Origin: Bigelowiella natans CCMP2755
Taxonomy: Eukaryota; Cercozoa; Chlorarachniophyceae
NCBI GenBank assembly: GCA_000320545.1
Contig: ADNK01000162.1
Span: 1 to 35,892, forward strand
DNA: 35,892 nucleotides
Direction of reading: 5' to 3'
A program made the position numbers and the translations under genes. The notes below the pieces were generated by a model that saw only the letters and a list, made by a program, of their open reading frames with translations, did no database searches and was not told the DNA's origin. This document shows, in pieces, positions 1 through 12,440 of this stretch (positions within the stretch are counted from its first letter, which is position 1; each line of letters starts with the position of its first letter).

Positions 1-4
1 CTCT

Positions 5-40
<36 letters not shown>

Positions 41-210
41 GTGTGTGTCTGTTTTCTCAGCGCGCGTGTGCATTCCCCCCTCCCCCCTTCCCTATTTTGC
101 ATCCAAGCCCTACTCGCCTACCGTACATGAGAGATGGCAAACACAACTGCACACACACACACACACACACACGCGCGCGCACACTCACACTCACATGTGG
201 AGAGTGTGGA

Positions 211-264
<54 letters not shown>

Positions 265-1378
265 TGACATATGTATACTATATAGCGAAACCTTAGCATG
301 AAGTCGACAGCGCTCCACCGGAAGAACTGCGTTTGCTTTTGGAACCACACGTTGATGATGATCGGGTGGAGGAGGTACATCCCGAACGACAGACGAGCGG
401 GGACAACCCACGCGTCGTGGTTGAGAAACCAACCGACGATCCCTGTCATCATATCCGTGTGTAGGTGGTAGCAAGAGAGTGGGGGGAAAGGAGCAGCAAG
501 AGGAGGAGGGGGGGGGGGAAAGAGGAGACATCAACATCCTGACCCCGCGTACGTCCAAAATTCTCCGTATTGACTAGTATCAATCACTACTACCACCGCT
601 GCTTCTATCACTACTTGCTACATATAACAATAGCACCCATACTATACAACTACAGCTCTTCGTCTCCTCCTCCACCTCCTCGTCTTCATTCTTCTTATGT
701 ACCTGCTTTGTCCTGGAATGCCACCCAGCACAACAGGCCCAGCCCCACGCACCACGCGGGCTTCGTAAGGCTTGCATATCTGATGGATAAGAATTGCATG
801 GAGGACGACGATGAAGAAGAAGAATACGATTATGATGATGATGATGATGATGATGATGACGACGATGATGACGATGATGACGATGGTGAGAACAGCGTAC
901 AGCAGATAGGCGAAACGGAGAGGCAAATAGCACAGCAAGCAAGAAATATTTATTTCATTATGCAGCATTGCGAAGATGAATAACCCAACTCCTCGGCCAT
1001 AGAAGGTATCATTATTATTCTAATTATTTAATTTATTACGTTGCTCGCTCGGTCGTATCCCACTCCGGCCCGCTCCCTAATGGTGTGACAGCAGATGTAG
1101 ATGGCGAGAGTGGGGGAGAAGAACAAGGAGGAGGAGGAGGAGGAGGAGGAGGAGGAGGAGAAATAATGAGGCTGAACGTTGATGAATAATACAAATCATT
1201 ATAATTATTATATACGAGCCCTCAAGGAGAAGATGGGACTTCTTGAATAATTAGTCGGTCGGAAGCACTATTATTATCATTATTATTATTATTACTATCA
1301 TCATGATCAATAATTACTATCATCACGCGATAGAGCAGATACACCCTAACAGCAGCGACACGTTAACACACATACACA

Positions 1379-1421
<43 letters not shown>

Positions 1422-2388
1422 CACACCACCATCACACCATCAACACGACATCTGCTGATATAATAATGAATTACCACACAGGACGGGCCCTTGTGGCCAC
1501 ATCATGTAGCTGCAGGGGCGTGCCTGATCGGCGTCGACACCCCCAAATACGCACAGTAGGAGCAGCAGCAGCGCAATGGTTTCGAGCATGCTCGCCATGA
1601 AAGGATCGAGATCCACCTTCGCGCCGCCCACAACGGCGGTTTTCCGCATCCCTTGTTGTTGTTGTTGTACACGGTGGGGGGTAAACACAAGCATTTAGAG
1701 GGTGGTGGTTGATATGTGGGATATATAGCGACGACGACGACGACAACGACGACGACAAGGTCCGACTATACGCACACCGTTGTTGTTGGTGACGACGACG
1801 ATGGTGATGATGTTCTTTTGCGTGCGCGCTGCTCCCTCTCTTACCAAGGATGCAGGCATGAGGACAGGCAGAAAAGCCATTCTCACAGCTTGGCAGCAGT
1901 AGGCATCATGCATGATCCTCACCACCACCATCATCATCTAACGAAAGACGGCCCATCAGCTGAGCTGCACTCGTCGTTGCTGTTGTCGTCGTCGTCGTCG
2001 ATGTTGTGCTTGTTGTCGTACCTGGGACGACCGCGTTTGGATCGGCTTGTCCGATAGCATGGGTGCGCTGGGAGCCGGGGGGGTGGATGGAGAGCCACGT
2101 TATTGCCAATAGCGTTCCTATCAAGTACGCGGGGATGCGGAAGTAGGGCATGATGTACCCCTCCCTGTCGTAGGCGCCCACAGCTGCCCCGTCTAAATCT
2201 GCTGCTGACCAGTGCTCCGACTTTGCGACCAGGAACGCTGACGTCGTCGAGACCGTGATGATGAAAGTGCAAAGGGCCACCTGATGTGGTGTGATGTAAC
2301 AACGGCAGCAAAGCAGCAGCAGCAGCAGCAGCAGGGGTAGGCAGTCAGTGAGCAGTATAGATGTTGTTAGTTTCCACGTACGTATGCG

Positions 2389-2422
<34 letters not shown>

Positions 2423-2736
2423 ATACATACATACATAATTCCTCCCCCCACCCACGAAATATAATCGCGCATACTCTCCTCCGTTATCATCATCCGCGTG
2501 CGGTGTACTGTACTTACCGTCCATTTGACTGAGCGACGATAGGCAACGATGAACAACGGAGTGAGAAGATAGAACTGCATGTCGTTGGCGAGGTACCTGA
2601 ACAACGAGGGGGGGGAGGAGGTTTAGAGCAACATCAACAGTAAGAGTTTGGTTATGCGGCACAAACTCGAAGGCATCAGTGGAACACAAACCATCGGAGT
2701 TTTCAGTAGTATCACCACGTAAATATTTAATATATG

Positions 2737-2776
<40 letters not shown>

Positions 2777-5188
2777 GTTTCTGAAATATATATATATATA
2801 TATATATAATATATATTCTGCTATTTTTGCTTCATGCTGTTGCTGCTACTGTTTGGGTATGAGAAATAATACCAGCCATGGAAAAAGCACGTGCCATTCT
2901 CCCCGTAACCGAAAGGAACTAGATTGTTAATGTACAAGATATTCGTCCACCTAGTAGAGAGGGGGCGAGGAAGGGGGGGGGGGGGAGGGGGGGTCGATGA
3001 CGATTAGGCAAAGGATGTAAAGATCTTAGTCTTTGTCGGTCTTCCAGTTAGTACCAGAAATTGTCACAAAGCTCAGCGTAACCACGCCAATGAAACCACA
3101 TCGGCCCCGATCCCAAGAGCGGGGCGATCTTCCACCACAGCAAGATGCAGAACATGTACGTCGGTGTCAATCGAATCCATCGGTGCGCTGCGTACCTAGG
3201 TAAGTAAGTACCCACCAGCGGAGGAGAGATGAGCTCTTTGTTGTTATTGACGCTCACAAATCAGAATGATCTCATCATCGCGCACGCCTCGTCCCTCCCC
3301 AACCACCCCCTCTCGTTATCATCATGAGCATCAATCATCATACCCCAGCACCCAGCGGGCAGTAATCTCCGTCCCCTTCGTGAGCCTCTGCATGACGCTG
3401 TGGAAGACCAGGAACCCGGAGATGAAGAAGAACGTGTCGACTGCGTAACGCGAAGAGAACAGAATCTGCGCGAGCCAGCCCTTCAGGGCCCCGGTAGGCG
3501 GCAGAATCGCGAAGGGGTTTATGTACCCAATGCTCGCTTCAAACGCCAGCTCATGGCCCAGAATCACCCACCCCATGGACATGGCGCGCAGCCCGTCAAG
3601 GCAGCGAAACCTGTGAGGACGGGCTCGATGTGAAATGATGTGGCGGCGGCGGTGGTGGTGGTGGTGGTGGTGGTGGTGGTGGGGGTGTGTTTGTGGGGTT
3701 GTTTATGAGAGATGTGCATCATCATATCGCATCGTATCAGTTCACAGGAGCATGAGAGATGTGCATCATATCGCATCGTATCAGTTCACAGGAGCAGACA
3801 GATGGAGGGTGGGTGCTCTCTCACGCACTCTTTGTTGCGGCGACGTGTATTGAAAAGCCGATTCAGGTTTCGTCGCGCGCTGAAGGCGGTTCCAAACCGG
3901 CCTAGCCCTTGGAACATGTTCGGCATCCAATATTCTGAGCATAGGCGAATATCATATTGATGATTTAGATACTTTAGTGGGGGGGGGGGGCAGGCGATCG
4001 GGGGAAGAACCAAGAAGGTGGCTATTTTCCGAACTTGTTTTGTACATTTGTGATCATGCCAGTGATGCTTCCTAGCAGATACAGTGCTGCATTCGAGCGA
4101 CGACAACACTTGCGAATGCTTACTAACACTTACCCATAACTGTGGTGATTGTGACGACAACAAGCAGAAGAGCTGTGATAATGATCACAACAGCTGCAGT
4201 TGTATCCACCGAAAATGCGTGAGATCCGCACGTGAAGTCAGCTTGCGTTGCTGCTCCCAGTCGAATTGTATCGCGGACATTGACGAGGTACTGTTTGCCT
4301 AGTTCGGAGAGGGGAATCTTGGACTCCGACGACAGCGTTTCATCGAGAAACTACTCCGTGTAAAGGATGTGATATTTGTGGGAGGGAGTAGGAGACGAGA
4401 CGTCAAAATAAATGCAGGACAGAATTTGTTTCGTGAACAAAAAGTAACTACTCACATTTGAATTACGTACTAGAGCCCCGACATGATCAATTGTGTCATC
4501 GTAGATCTTTAGATTCTTTCTCTATATCAACTTTTTTCTGAGTTGTGGTTTGGCTCGTATCATGTATATTTCTTCTTTATTTGCAGTATTGCCAACTATT
4601 CTCTGCCCTTCGCTGGATCAATACTCTCTTCGAGCCTTTAATTACCTTCTTCAGTCCCTCCGATCGCAGATTAGAGGCAGAACACTCGCTTGGCAGACAC
4701 AGCCCTCCAAGCGCACCCCCTTCAGTCCTTGGAAGTCCAAAGATATTGATCAGGCCTAGGACACACATGTGTGCTCCCTTTGCGGCGGAGAGACCGGCAG
4801 CGTGCAGAATGGGGGACGCGGCGCTGCACTCATCGAAATCTCCAATCTTGGCCGGGTAGCCAAGGCCCAGTTCCTGAAAGTATGAGGAGATTTAAGTGAG
4901 TTTTGAATTTAGAGTATGATTATGGGTAGTCTTCAATTCATTTTATTTCGGGGGTGCCTTCGCATCTTCGCGTTTAGATGTTATTTTGTTTTCATAGCTG
5001 GTCATCGCATTTGATTCGAGATCGACCCTGTTCGCAAGAATGGCCTGAGAGGATTTGGTGCTAGAATCTTGCATGATGACAAGAGCATTGGATGGGCGGT
5101 GCTCACGAGCTACATCTGCAAGAGCTTGGGCGCAGGAGAGATGCGTGTCGGTGTCGGAAGCACGGGAGGGGCCCCCATGGTGTTCCAT
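1..5188 (-). CDS. NRF-6-type membrane acyltransferase (acyltransferase 3 family), 3' end beyond window
   Basis: Multi-pass membrane protein of the nose-resistant-to-fluoxetine family: an N-terminal NRF domain followed by an acyltransferase-3 domain, thought to move acyl groups at membranes; the substrate is unknown. Exons chained in phase (minus strand): 5188-5027, 4873-4646, 4350-4134, 3934-3829, 3610-3344, 3195-3055, 2596-2518, 2280-2022, 1651-1480, 779-703, 442-292. The NRF domain shows KIGDFDECSAAS and GGLCLPSECS. A hydrophobic helix (AAVVIIITALLLVVVTI) precedes RCLDGLRAMSMGWVILGHE, the conserved start of the acyltransferase domain with its histidine. Further family motifs are DTFFFISGFLVFHSVMQRL, RWIRLTPTYMF, WYLANDMQFYLLTPLF, IPAYLIGTLLA, SLTKPAW and YLLHPIIINVWF. 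About 620 residues are visible; the last exon lies left of base 1. The first exon begins at the first in-frame Met (5188), but a signal-peptide exon further upstream is likely, because family members are usually secreted or membrane targeted. Introns carry many microsatellites. Family assignment is firm; the 5' end is not. Confidence 0.88.
214..263. repeat. (TA)n microsatellite in intron, beside (CA)n at 7-36 and 150-172
   Basis: About 25 TA units just downstream of the 442-292 exon of the NRF-type gene. Two CA arrays lie within 200 bases. All fall in non-coding sequence of that gene. Confidence 0.95.
791..890 (+). repeat. Intron-borne purine element with (GAT)n tail, copy 1
   Basis: The segment begins AATTGCATGGAGGA, continues with GAAGAAGAAGAATACGAT and ends in a GAT/GAC array. 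A closely similar block lies at 8192-8276 in an eIF3d intron. Read on the minus strand, this copy sits directly upstream of the 779-703 exon of the NRF-type gene and supplies its pyrimidine-rich 3' splice region. The open reading frame across it (Glu/Asp-rich) is judged to be a by-product of the repeat. Confidence 0.7.
1126..1160. repeat. (GGA)n, followed by (CA)n at 1371-1419
   Basis: Both arrays lie in the intron of the NRF-type gene between its exons at 1480 and 779. The intron also contains AT-rich ATT/ATC stretches. Confidence 0.9.
2391..2417. repeat. (CA)n; further (TA)n arrays at 2749-2775 and 2787-2813; G-run near 2973-2998
   Basis: Simple repeats in consecutive introns of the NRF-type gene: the CA array between the exons at 2518 and 2280, and the TA arrays and poly-G tract between the exons at 3055 and 2596. 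Confidence 0.9.
3647..3680. repeat. (GGT)n in intron
   Basis: Tandem GGT units in the intron between the exons at 3829 and 3610 of the NRF-type gene, immediately next to a 44-47 base tandem duplication. Confidence 0.9.
3704..3795. repeat. Tandem duplication, two copies of about 44-47 bases
   Basis: The block starting ATGAGAGATGTGCATC and ending TTCACAGGAGC occurs twice head to tail (3704-3751 and 3752-3795). The copies differ only by one extra ATC in the first. It lies inside an intron, so no coding effect is expected. Confidence 0.9.
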
Positions 5189-6381
5189 TCCTCGTTGGTA
5201 GCTGCAAAGTGTCGATTTTGATTGTTGCGATCAGAGTACTACTTTTTAATGCGCAAAATTTTGATACATTTAGATGGAAAAGTTTCCGTCGGAGGATGCA
5301 TTGATCCTACCGGTAGACCCTTTTCCCGAAATAATGAACGAATCTAGAGCTCGCACATTTATTCGACCCTGCACACCTCCAAAACCCTCGACAAAAACTT
5401 AAGCTTTCTCGTAAAATTTCGTTCCTCGAGCGTAGATGCGGGAACACGCGTTTGGACGCGAATTTTGCATGCCTGCTTTTCGTTGCAAACCAAGAGAAAA
5501 ACTACTTGCGCGTCCCTAGTCGTTCGAAATACGTCCTAAAACAGGCCCCCAGCCCCCCCCCCCTCCCTATTCCTCCGATAGAGCTACCTTGTATTTGTTC
5601 CTCCCCCGAATGTTCCTTATGATTTTCTTTCCGGAAGCAGCAGACGGTAAGAGGAACGTTGAGGGGAGGTGAGCAGAATAACAAACAGAAGAGGATGCCC
5701 TAATGATTTTAAGACGGAAACTAGAATTCTTCTTAGTATAGATGCACAAAATAACGGCCCATGTCTCTCTCAAATGAAGAAGATATCATGTCGTATGATT
5801 CAAATTACATTCGATTCGGAAAATATGTCATAGAGCCGTGTGCACAAGTTAGATATTCCGGAAAACTGGCAAAAACCAGGAGTGCCGTATTCTTCCATCA
5901 GAATCTGGCTTATTCTGATGTCGCAGAATTTTATGAGGGGCCTTTTTTTTCCGACAGAGTCGTTAAGCTACGAGTGCGTCGCACACAGTGGACCTACAAA
6001 TGGCCTCCAGTTACCAAAAATAAATGGCCCGAGCCTTTTGGATATTCATGGATATCCTAAACGACAACCTAATCATTTTGTCGTAAGTACAAGATATACT
6101 TAATTATGAAATGCCGGTTCTCATGAGAACATTCAAAAAATAGTCTATATTTTAATCTAAAGACAATTAAATTTTCAATGTATGAGTGCCTTCTCGGCAT
6201 CACCGCAACTGCGGCATCGGGCTTTTGCACTTCAGGTTGCAGTACTGGCATCGTAGCCGTAAGATCCATATAATTTTATCAAATAAAGAAGGTAAAGTAA
6301 CTATATTTCAATAAAAATCGCACTTATTCTTAGATTTTCGATGTTACAAAAACAAAATTTGTATCTAAATCGAAAGGGAAA
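5189..6381. other. Spacer between divergent NRF-type and eIF3d genes, with one uncertain exon
   Basis: This region should hold the promoters of the two divergent genes. Two overlapping plus-strand frames stay open. One frame runs 5761-6060 (Met start, stop). The other runs from about 5840 to 6082 and ends exactly at a strong donor (GTC then GTAAGT); after an acceptor near 6236 it would close within seven codons. Neither product resembles a family I know. Much of the rest is AT-rich and featureless. An upstream leader exon of the NRF-type gene may also lie here. Confidence 0.4.
5840..6082 (+). CDS. Unrecognised candidate exon with consensus donor
   Basis: An open frame on the plus strand contains WQKPGVPYSSIRIW and GPTNGLQLPKINGPS and ends at a GTAAGT donor at 6083. 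A second frame is open over nearly the same bases, so the open frame alone is weak evidence. No family is recognised, and no convincing upstream exon was found. It could be the 3' part of a small gene upstream of eIF3d, or chance. Confidence 0.2.
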
Positions 6382-8512
6382 ATGAACCCGCAAGGCGATG
6401 GCGCCCCCCCCTCCGAGCCTAAGTTCCTGATGAATCACTACAAATCATCCGGTTTCCACATTCCTCAGATCATCGATCACGCAACAGGATGGGGACCAGC
6501 CGAATATGAGCCTTCCGACCTTGGGAAGCTTCAGTTCATTCCATTCGACAAGGGCGACAAGCTCTCGCACATTTCAGATTGGAACCAGAGCTCACACTAT
6601 CAGAGTACAGTTCTCTACCCATTGATGTTCCACACAAAAAGAAACACAGACCTAGCGAAGAATGTATCGCATGCCTTTTTGTATTGTGTCTGACTCTGCT
6701 GATGCTCAAATCTGCCCTGAACTCAGGGAGGCTGCAGCAGTTCTCTGGAGGATCCAATGTGTTCAATTACGAGCATGTAGATAATGAAAGCGAGTTCCTC
6801 GTCATCGATCGCGCACCCAAACCGAAGGTACTTGAATGGGGGTAGAATGGAGGAAAATTTCAGAGAAAAACGCACCCATGAAACGCAGGAGAATAAGAAT
6901 AAAGAAGGAAAACGCTTCACGCATACTTACACTACGTACATGTGTAAATGCCATAATATCTACCTCATTGGATATCGTCTATTCTACACTCTTACCGTTT
7001 TCCATTGAATGAATTATTGGCGCAGGTGCGAAAGCACCGCCGTAAGGGCTTCCAGCAACAGCGGAATCGTAGGTTCCAAAATCGCCGTGGCCGCTTCCAA
7101 CAACAAGGTATGCTACCTTGAAATACTAAAAATAATGTCTCAATGCTAAAATAATGTGTCACGACGAGAAGCATACGGCATGGGACATATTCACGTGGTA
7201 AATAAATAATGCGGCATTATCACCCCGATAATCTACGACTATCATACAGGCGTCTCGCAGCGTGGGGGTCGCACGGGTGTCGCTCGAAGAACAAACAAGA
7301 AAAGAAACTTGCGCCACAGAGGAAGGAGACACTTCCAAGAAGAACAGAAGAAAGATCCTTCGGTACTTTATTTTTTTTTAAATTCGGCACATTTAAAAGC
7401 CAAAAATTCTTTTTTCTTATGGACGAAGTGGTTGGGATTGTTGTGTATGCTTTAAAAAAAAATTCGGTATGATGCTTCCTCGTTCAAGAAGAAGGAGTGG
7501 GGCGGCGATCATCGTCGATTCACCCTAATGACGTATATGTCATAGTTACTCTGACCGGATCCACGCGACTACCATCCATCGCAGCCATTGCGTTTCATAC
7601 ACGCCGATGTATTCCTCGGCATTGGCACTTTTTCTTCCGTAGTCCAAATGATGAACCTCCTCACGTACCCTCCCCTGCTTGCCATTCGGGTATGTCGCTC
7701 GTTTGCGTCTGCCTAAAAATAACAGGTTGTTATCAAGGAGGAATGGAAACTCGCTTCACAGCTTGAAATCTCGTCGCTGCGCGTAGGACTCGATCCTGGC
7801 CAGGTAGGATGATATGCATGTTTCGAGGCGTACAATTACTTAGTTCTTCTACATCACAAGGGCCGTCAGTGCCGGGATGCATGTATTTTGCGTAAAAGTG
7901 CTTATGGCCGTCCGTCGCTTGTATTATGCTCAGGGCGAGACTCTAGAATCCTACGGAGAGATTCGCGAATATGACGTCTCCTACTCACGTATCAACCCAC
8001 GAAACCCTGTCGATCTTAAGGTTAGTGCTGCGCTGAGCGTTTTGTAGCGTGCACGTCAATTGCTTTGCCTCCATTCCTCACCCGCTCTCCATCCGCCCGA
8101 TGTTTCAATTTTTTCATTTCTTCAACTCGTTCAGGCATTCAAGGAGGTCTTTTCGTTCGCGACTACCTCTGTGGATCCGGTACAGCAGCAAAATTGCATG
8201 GAGGAAAACGAAGAAGAAGAAATAGAAGAATACGATGATGATGATGATGACGATGACGATGACGATGATGATGATAAGTCAAAACGGAGTTGTAGTAGCT
8301 TTGTGCACGGAACCCGATTTCCGACGAATCATCGAAGTAGAATTTCATGACTGCTGCTGCTATCGTTATAGGTAATCAAGAGGCTTGCCGGCCAGAAGAA
8401 GGGAAACATCTTCATGACAGACACGATGTAAGCGCAGCAGCAGTTGTAGTCTCCCTCCTTAAAAGTCTGAATCATATTTTCAAAAATTGAAAATTTAGAG
8501 ATAATTATAAAT

Positions 8513-8547
<35 letters not shown>

Positions 8548-8747
8548 CCTGCCCGGGAGGTGTGCGATTGTGTTAGAACAAAGCGAAGAATTTCTTGAAG
8601 TCTTTCCTCTGAGTACTGATGTTCCTATCCCTTTATCATCCCGCTAATATTTAGAGCTGCAGTGCTGATGACGACTCCTCAATCTGCACATTCCTGGGAT
8701 GTTGTTGTTACAAAGAGAGATGGGTAATAAAAGCCCCTCCCTTCCCC

Positions 8748-8801
<54 letters not shown>

Positions 8802-9052
8802 ATGATGATGCATACGATCTGACACTTCGTATTTCTAGTGGCTACCCCCTCTCACCCCTTCCAATTTCTTGAATGATAAATAGAATGATTTACTTCGACA
8901 AACGTGGAAACTCGAGAATGGATTTCCTTACGGTATGTGGTGGGATGTTGATGGTTATGAGTATCATGATGATGATTCGCCATGCTCCATGTGCTACTGT
9001 ACTAATGACGTATGTGTACAATATTAATAAGAAATTTGATGATGGTTGTTTA

Positions 9053-9091
<39 letters not shown>

Positions 9092-10986
9092 ATACTTAGG
9101 TAAATGAGAACTGGCACGAGAGCAAAGAAACGGACGCAAAGAACCTCAACCATGTGACCAAGCTGTCGGAAGAGGCAACATGGATCAACCACAATTTCAT
9201 TAGCCAGGTAGTATGGTTTCATCACTAGAGAAGAACCAGCAACAAGAAGAAGCTCCCGCTCCCCCTACCCCTCCCTCCCCTCTCTTCTCCTCCGCCGGCA
9301 GCATATTCCCCGAAGCGAGCATGCTTCATTTTCGCCGCTTGCTCAATCTCCGCTGTCTGATGTTATCATCGCAACCGTTAGGTCTTGACCGCGAAGGCGC
9401 AGAAGTTTGATCGATCGCCCCTGTTCAATGATCTGGGGGCAGCCGACGGTGTCCCTGCCCCAATCGCTTATCACTATAGAAAATGGTCCTTGGGAGGGAA
9501 CCGGGAGCTCATCGTCCGTTGCGAGATAAACGGTTGGTGCGCGGGGGGGTTGGAGAGAGGAAGGACGACAAAGCTGAAAAAGATAGAGATAGCATTAAAT
9601 CCATGATGAAGTCCATCGTCATGTTCATTTCGTGATATTCTCTCCCTGCCCACTCTCTCTCTCTGTTTTCCTGCCCTCTATCTAGGTTACGAGACGCGTA
9701 AGGATAAGAAAGAATACTTCGTGTCGCGTGCAATCAATGAATGGACAAACAGCAGGGTGAGTGTTGGTGGTGGTGGTAGTGGTGTCCAATAATCACACGA
9801 ATACTACTAGTAGTTCGACCGTTATCGTCATCATGACCGAATGTGACTATACCCTCTTACCGCTCCTCGTATCATCATCTTCATCATCGCCATCGTCGTT
9901 AATCATCATAATCATCATCGAGCCAAGATACTGTTCTCACCGATGCCCCTCCGCCATCACCACCTGCAGGAGTCTGGAAATCTTGACTACCGCACTAAAC
10001 TCGAGTCGCAAGCAGGTGTGTGCTAGCCAGGATCATCATCATCATCATCATCATCACCATCATCGCCATCCCTATCGCCTCCCAGTACAGAGCGTCGTCA
10101 ATGATGTAGAATATGCAAAACTGTTGCAAATGTCAGATTCTCTCAAGCGGTTCGCTCAGTGTTCCTCCCTCTTACCATTCATTTCATCCCGTTCATTAGG
10201 TGCGGTGCTGGCTGCCGAGATGAAGAACAACGCATCGAAGCTCGCTAAGTGGACTGTGAAGGTGCGCGAATACTCTTTCTCATTCCCAAACGCCTGTGTG
10301 ATACCATGGCTGTGCATTCGAAACGTCACACAAAGTAGCGATTTCCTATGTTGACACGAGTAAAAACACTGATGATTTTGGCCGCGACACGACAAACCAT
10401 CAGAATGTTGAAATTTGATTATCAGACCTCATGCCAAATTGTAATTGCGCTCTCTCTCTCTCTCTCCCCCCCCCCCCTCCCTTTACTGATGTGTGTTCGG
10501 CTTGTAGGCGCTGCTCTCCGGAGCGGATCAGTTAAAGTTGGGTTATGTGACGAGAGCAAACGTACGCAGCAACCATTCGCACCAGGTCCTCCTCGTGCAG
10601 CGCCATAAGCCTGACGACTTCGCGAAGCTGATGCAGATCAAACCCGTCGTCTTCTGGGGTAATTAAGGAGGGATAATATATGCAGAGAGAAAGAGAAAGA
10701 GAGAGGCATTCATCCACATATTTTTCAATTTGATAACATGCAACTATGGTGTTTATCCTGCTTTCCTCTGTTTGCATTCTCCCTTTTGACCTTTGCGTTT
10801 TCCAAATCGATTTGATACAACGAAGGCACACTATCGAAGATCGTAAGCGCCATCAATGAGCTGGATGACGGCAACTATCTGATCCTGCGTGATCCTAACG
10901 AGCAGCTCCTCCACATTCATTCCATCCCCGAGGACGCCTTTGATGGCGACTTCGACGACGATGACGATGGTGCTGACATGGAGTAG
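6382..10986 (+). CDS. EIF3D: Eukaryotic translation initiation factor 3 subunit d, complete
   Basis: eIF3d is a subunit of the cytoplasmic eIF3 complex; its central domain binds the mRNA 5' cap in specialised initiation and it contacts the 40S head. About 18 exons give roughly 560 residues (human 548). The start exon 6382-6604 carries GWGPAEYEPSDL and FDKGDKLSHISDWN, the family N-terminus. Exon 6727-6827 has FSGGSNVFNYEH. Exons from 7026 to about 7370 are Arg/Gln-rich, as the RNA-binding N-terminal tail usually is. Later exons give KRLAGQKKGNIFMTDT, MTTPQSAHSWDVVVTKRDG, IYFDKRGNSRMDFLT, EATWINHNFISQ, AYHYRKWSLGG, LIVRCEING, INEWTNSR, EMKNNASKLAKWTVK, LKLGYVTRANVRSNHSHQVL and NYLILRDPNEQLLHIHSIPE. 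The acidic end (FDDDDDGADME) closes at TAG 10984-10986. One junction near 7370-7500 could not be phased with certainty. The product is otherwise very clear. Confidence 0.96.
8192..8276 (+). repeat. Intron-borne purine element with (GAT/GAC)n tail, copy 2
   Basis: It lies in the eIF3d intron after the exon ending TTSVDP. It begins AAATTGCATGGAGGA and runs through GAAGAAGAAATAGAAGAA, TACGAT and a GAT/GAC array, matching the block at 791-890. The Glu/Asp-rich frame across it is not conserved in eIF3d and is treated as intronic. Confidence 0.7.
8513..8546. repeat. (TG)n in eIF3d intron
   Basis: About 16 TG units between the exons encoding FMTDT and AAVLMTTPQ. Confidence 0.95.
8754..8810. repeat. 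(TGC)n followed by (TGA)n in eIF3d intron; (TA)n at 9060-9088
   Basis: A compound trinucleotide array lies in one intron and a TA array in the next. Other short triplet arrays, such as the ATC array near 10031-10060, occupy further eIF3d introns. Confidence 0.9.
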
Positions 10987-12440
10987 AGGCAGAGCTGAAT
11001 TAAGCAGTGAGTATGACGTTGAGATGGACGGGTGTAAATGTAGCTGGTATAGCAAGCCCTTATTTTAAGCACAGTCAATCGACTGCAGAAATGCCACGAT
11101 AAATGTAGCCGTGATAATGATAGCATTGATAAGTTTATCAAGTAATAGATCCATAGCATGCAACAATTTAAGCCTCATGGTCCAAATAGCGCATCGTGTG
11201 GTGCACTAGTACCAAGACCACATACATCGGGCGCATAGAATGACGAAGGTAATCTAGAAATGCGTGGCACACATTCACACCACTAGACCAATTTATTTGC
11301 CTACATTCTGGCTGCTCGCATTAGTGTCGTCGGTCGAGCTGAGATGCTAGCACGCATGACAGGCAGCTTGCACGCTAGCACGGCTAGACGGGTCGCACAA
11401 TGCTAGAATGACCCGCATGCGATGCCATGCTAGCATGAACAATGATGGAGTGCTATTGTGTGTTAAGCTAGTAAGTGTGAAGCTACATGCTAGCATGCAA
11501 GCACACAATGCGAACGAGCTTGCTAGCTTGATGAAGGCAATGATGTGTTCATTCCGATCCAAATTGCACTCAATCAACATTTTTCTGCGGTGCGAGTTCC
11601 TCCCAATCTAGCAATGCTGGAAGGTGTGTGGCACCACGGCTGTCCTCGTCGCACGTGCTAGTGTGGGCAAGATTGTTGTGCACATTGTTCGATCAACAAA
11701 ACATTTTTCACAGCTAGACAGCTAGACAGGCTAGCAGGCTAGCAGGGCTAGAGCGCTAGAGGGCTCTGTGCATGGCTAGATGGGGCTAGCGCTAGAGCAC
11801 GCTAGCCAGAGGGGAGCATGACACATCAAGACGCAATGCGTTCTTCTTCTGCTTTGTTGTTTTGGGTCAGGGCGAGGCCACTTGCACGTTTGCGTTCTTG
11901 CGCCTCCTTCCATTTGGTGCTTTTGCATGATGACGTAGCAAGTTGACAGCACGGCCGTGCTGTTGCCGTGCTGGCGTGCAAAATCATCATGCAGTGAGGA
12001 TTTCCCTTTCTCCAAATGAGAGAGCCAAGAAACTGTCATGGGCCGCTAGGAAAGAAACGAATGTGAGAGCATGGTGCCGCAGACCACCAGCACTGCTAGA
12101 CTGGAGCACCCCGTAAACAAAAGGTGTTGCATTTGTTGTCTGGGGTGATCCGCGCTGGTGAAACCGATTGCTGAGATTACAACGTGCTGCCGTTTCGGAT
12201 CCGGAGGGCAATTGTTCGACCATATTGATGTGGTTTTTGTGGTACGACATGCATATTTTGAATGTCGTAGACTGTAAATCGAAAACGGGCTCACTCCTTT
12301 ACCCCACCGATCACATATCTCATCACCCATAGCTTGAGAGCGCGTACCCATGGGTGAATAAAAAGCTGGGGTTAGAAGAACGCTACAGATTTTAAATTGG
12401 AAATATTGTTTTCCGAACACATCTTCAAGGCAGTTGAAAC
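10987..12440. other. Intergenic region with a GCTAG-dense block
   Basis: No credible gene was seen in these 1.45 kb. The first 350 bases are ordinary 3' flank. The GCTAG-rich block (annotated separately) follows. The remainder is unique-looking sequence that should contain the promoter of the PIP kinase gene. A perfect 16-base palindrome, CAGCACGGCCGTGCTG, lies at 11947-11962. Confidence 0.7.
11346..11807. repeat. GCTAG-dense irregular repeat block
   Basis: The pentamer GCTAG occurs about 19 times in 460 bases, many of them as the palindromes GCTAGC or ATGCTAGCAT. The spacing is irregular except for a cluster at 11713-11760 where units follow each other every 8-12 bases. There is no long open frame with protein-like content and no tandem period like the nearby microsatellites. 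Origin unknown. Confidence 0.75.

Noticed and set aside
570-983. Plus-strand frame ending in a poly-Asp run
   Set aside because: It crosses the intron and exon of the NRF-type gene on the other strand and consists largely of a GAT array.
8060-8350. Plus frame with Glu/Asp-rich stretch inside eIF3d
   Set aside because: It lies between two clean eIF3d splice sites and has no counterpart in the protein; it is a repeat-bearing intron.
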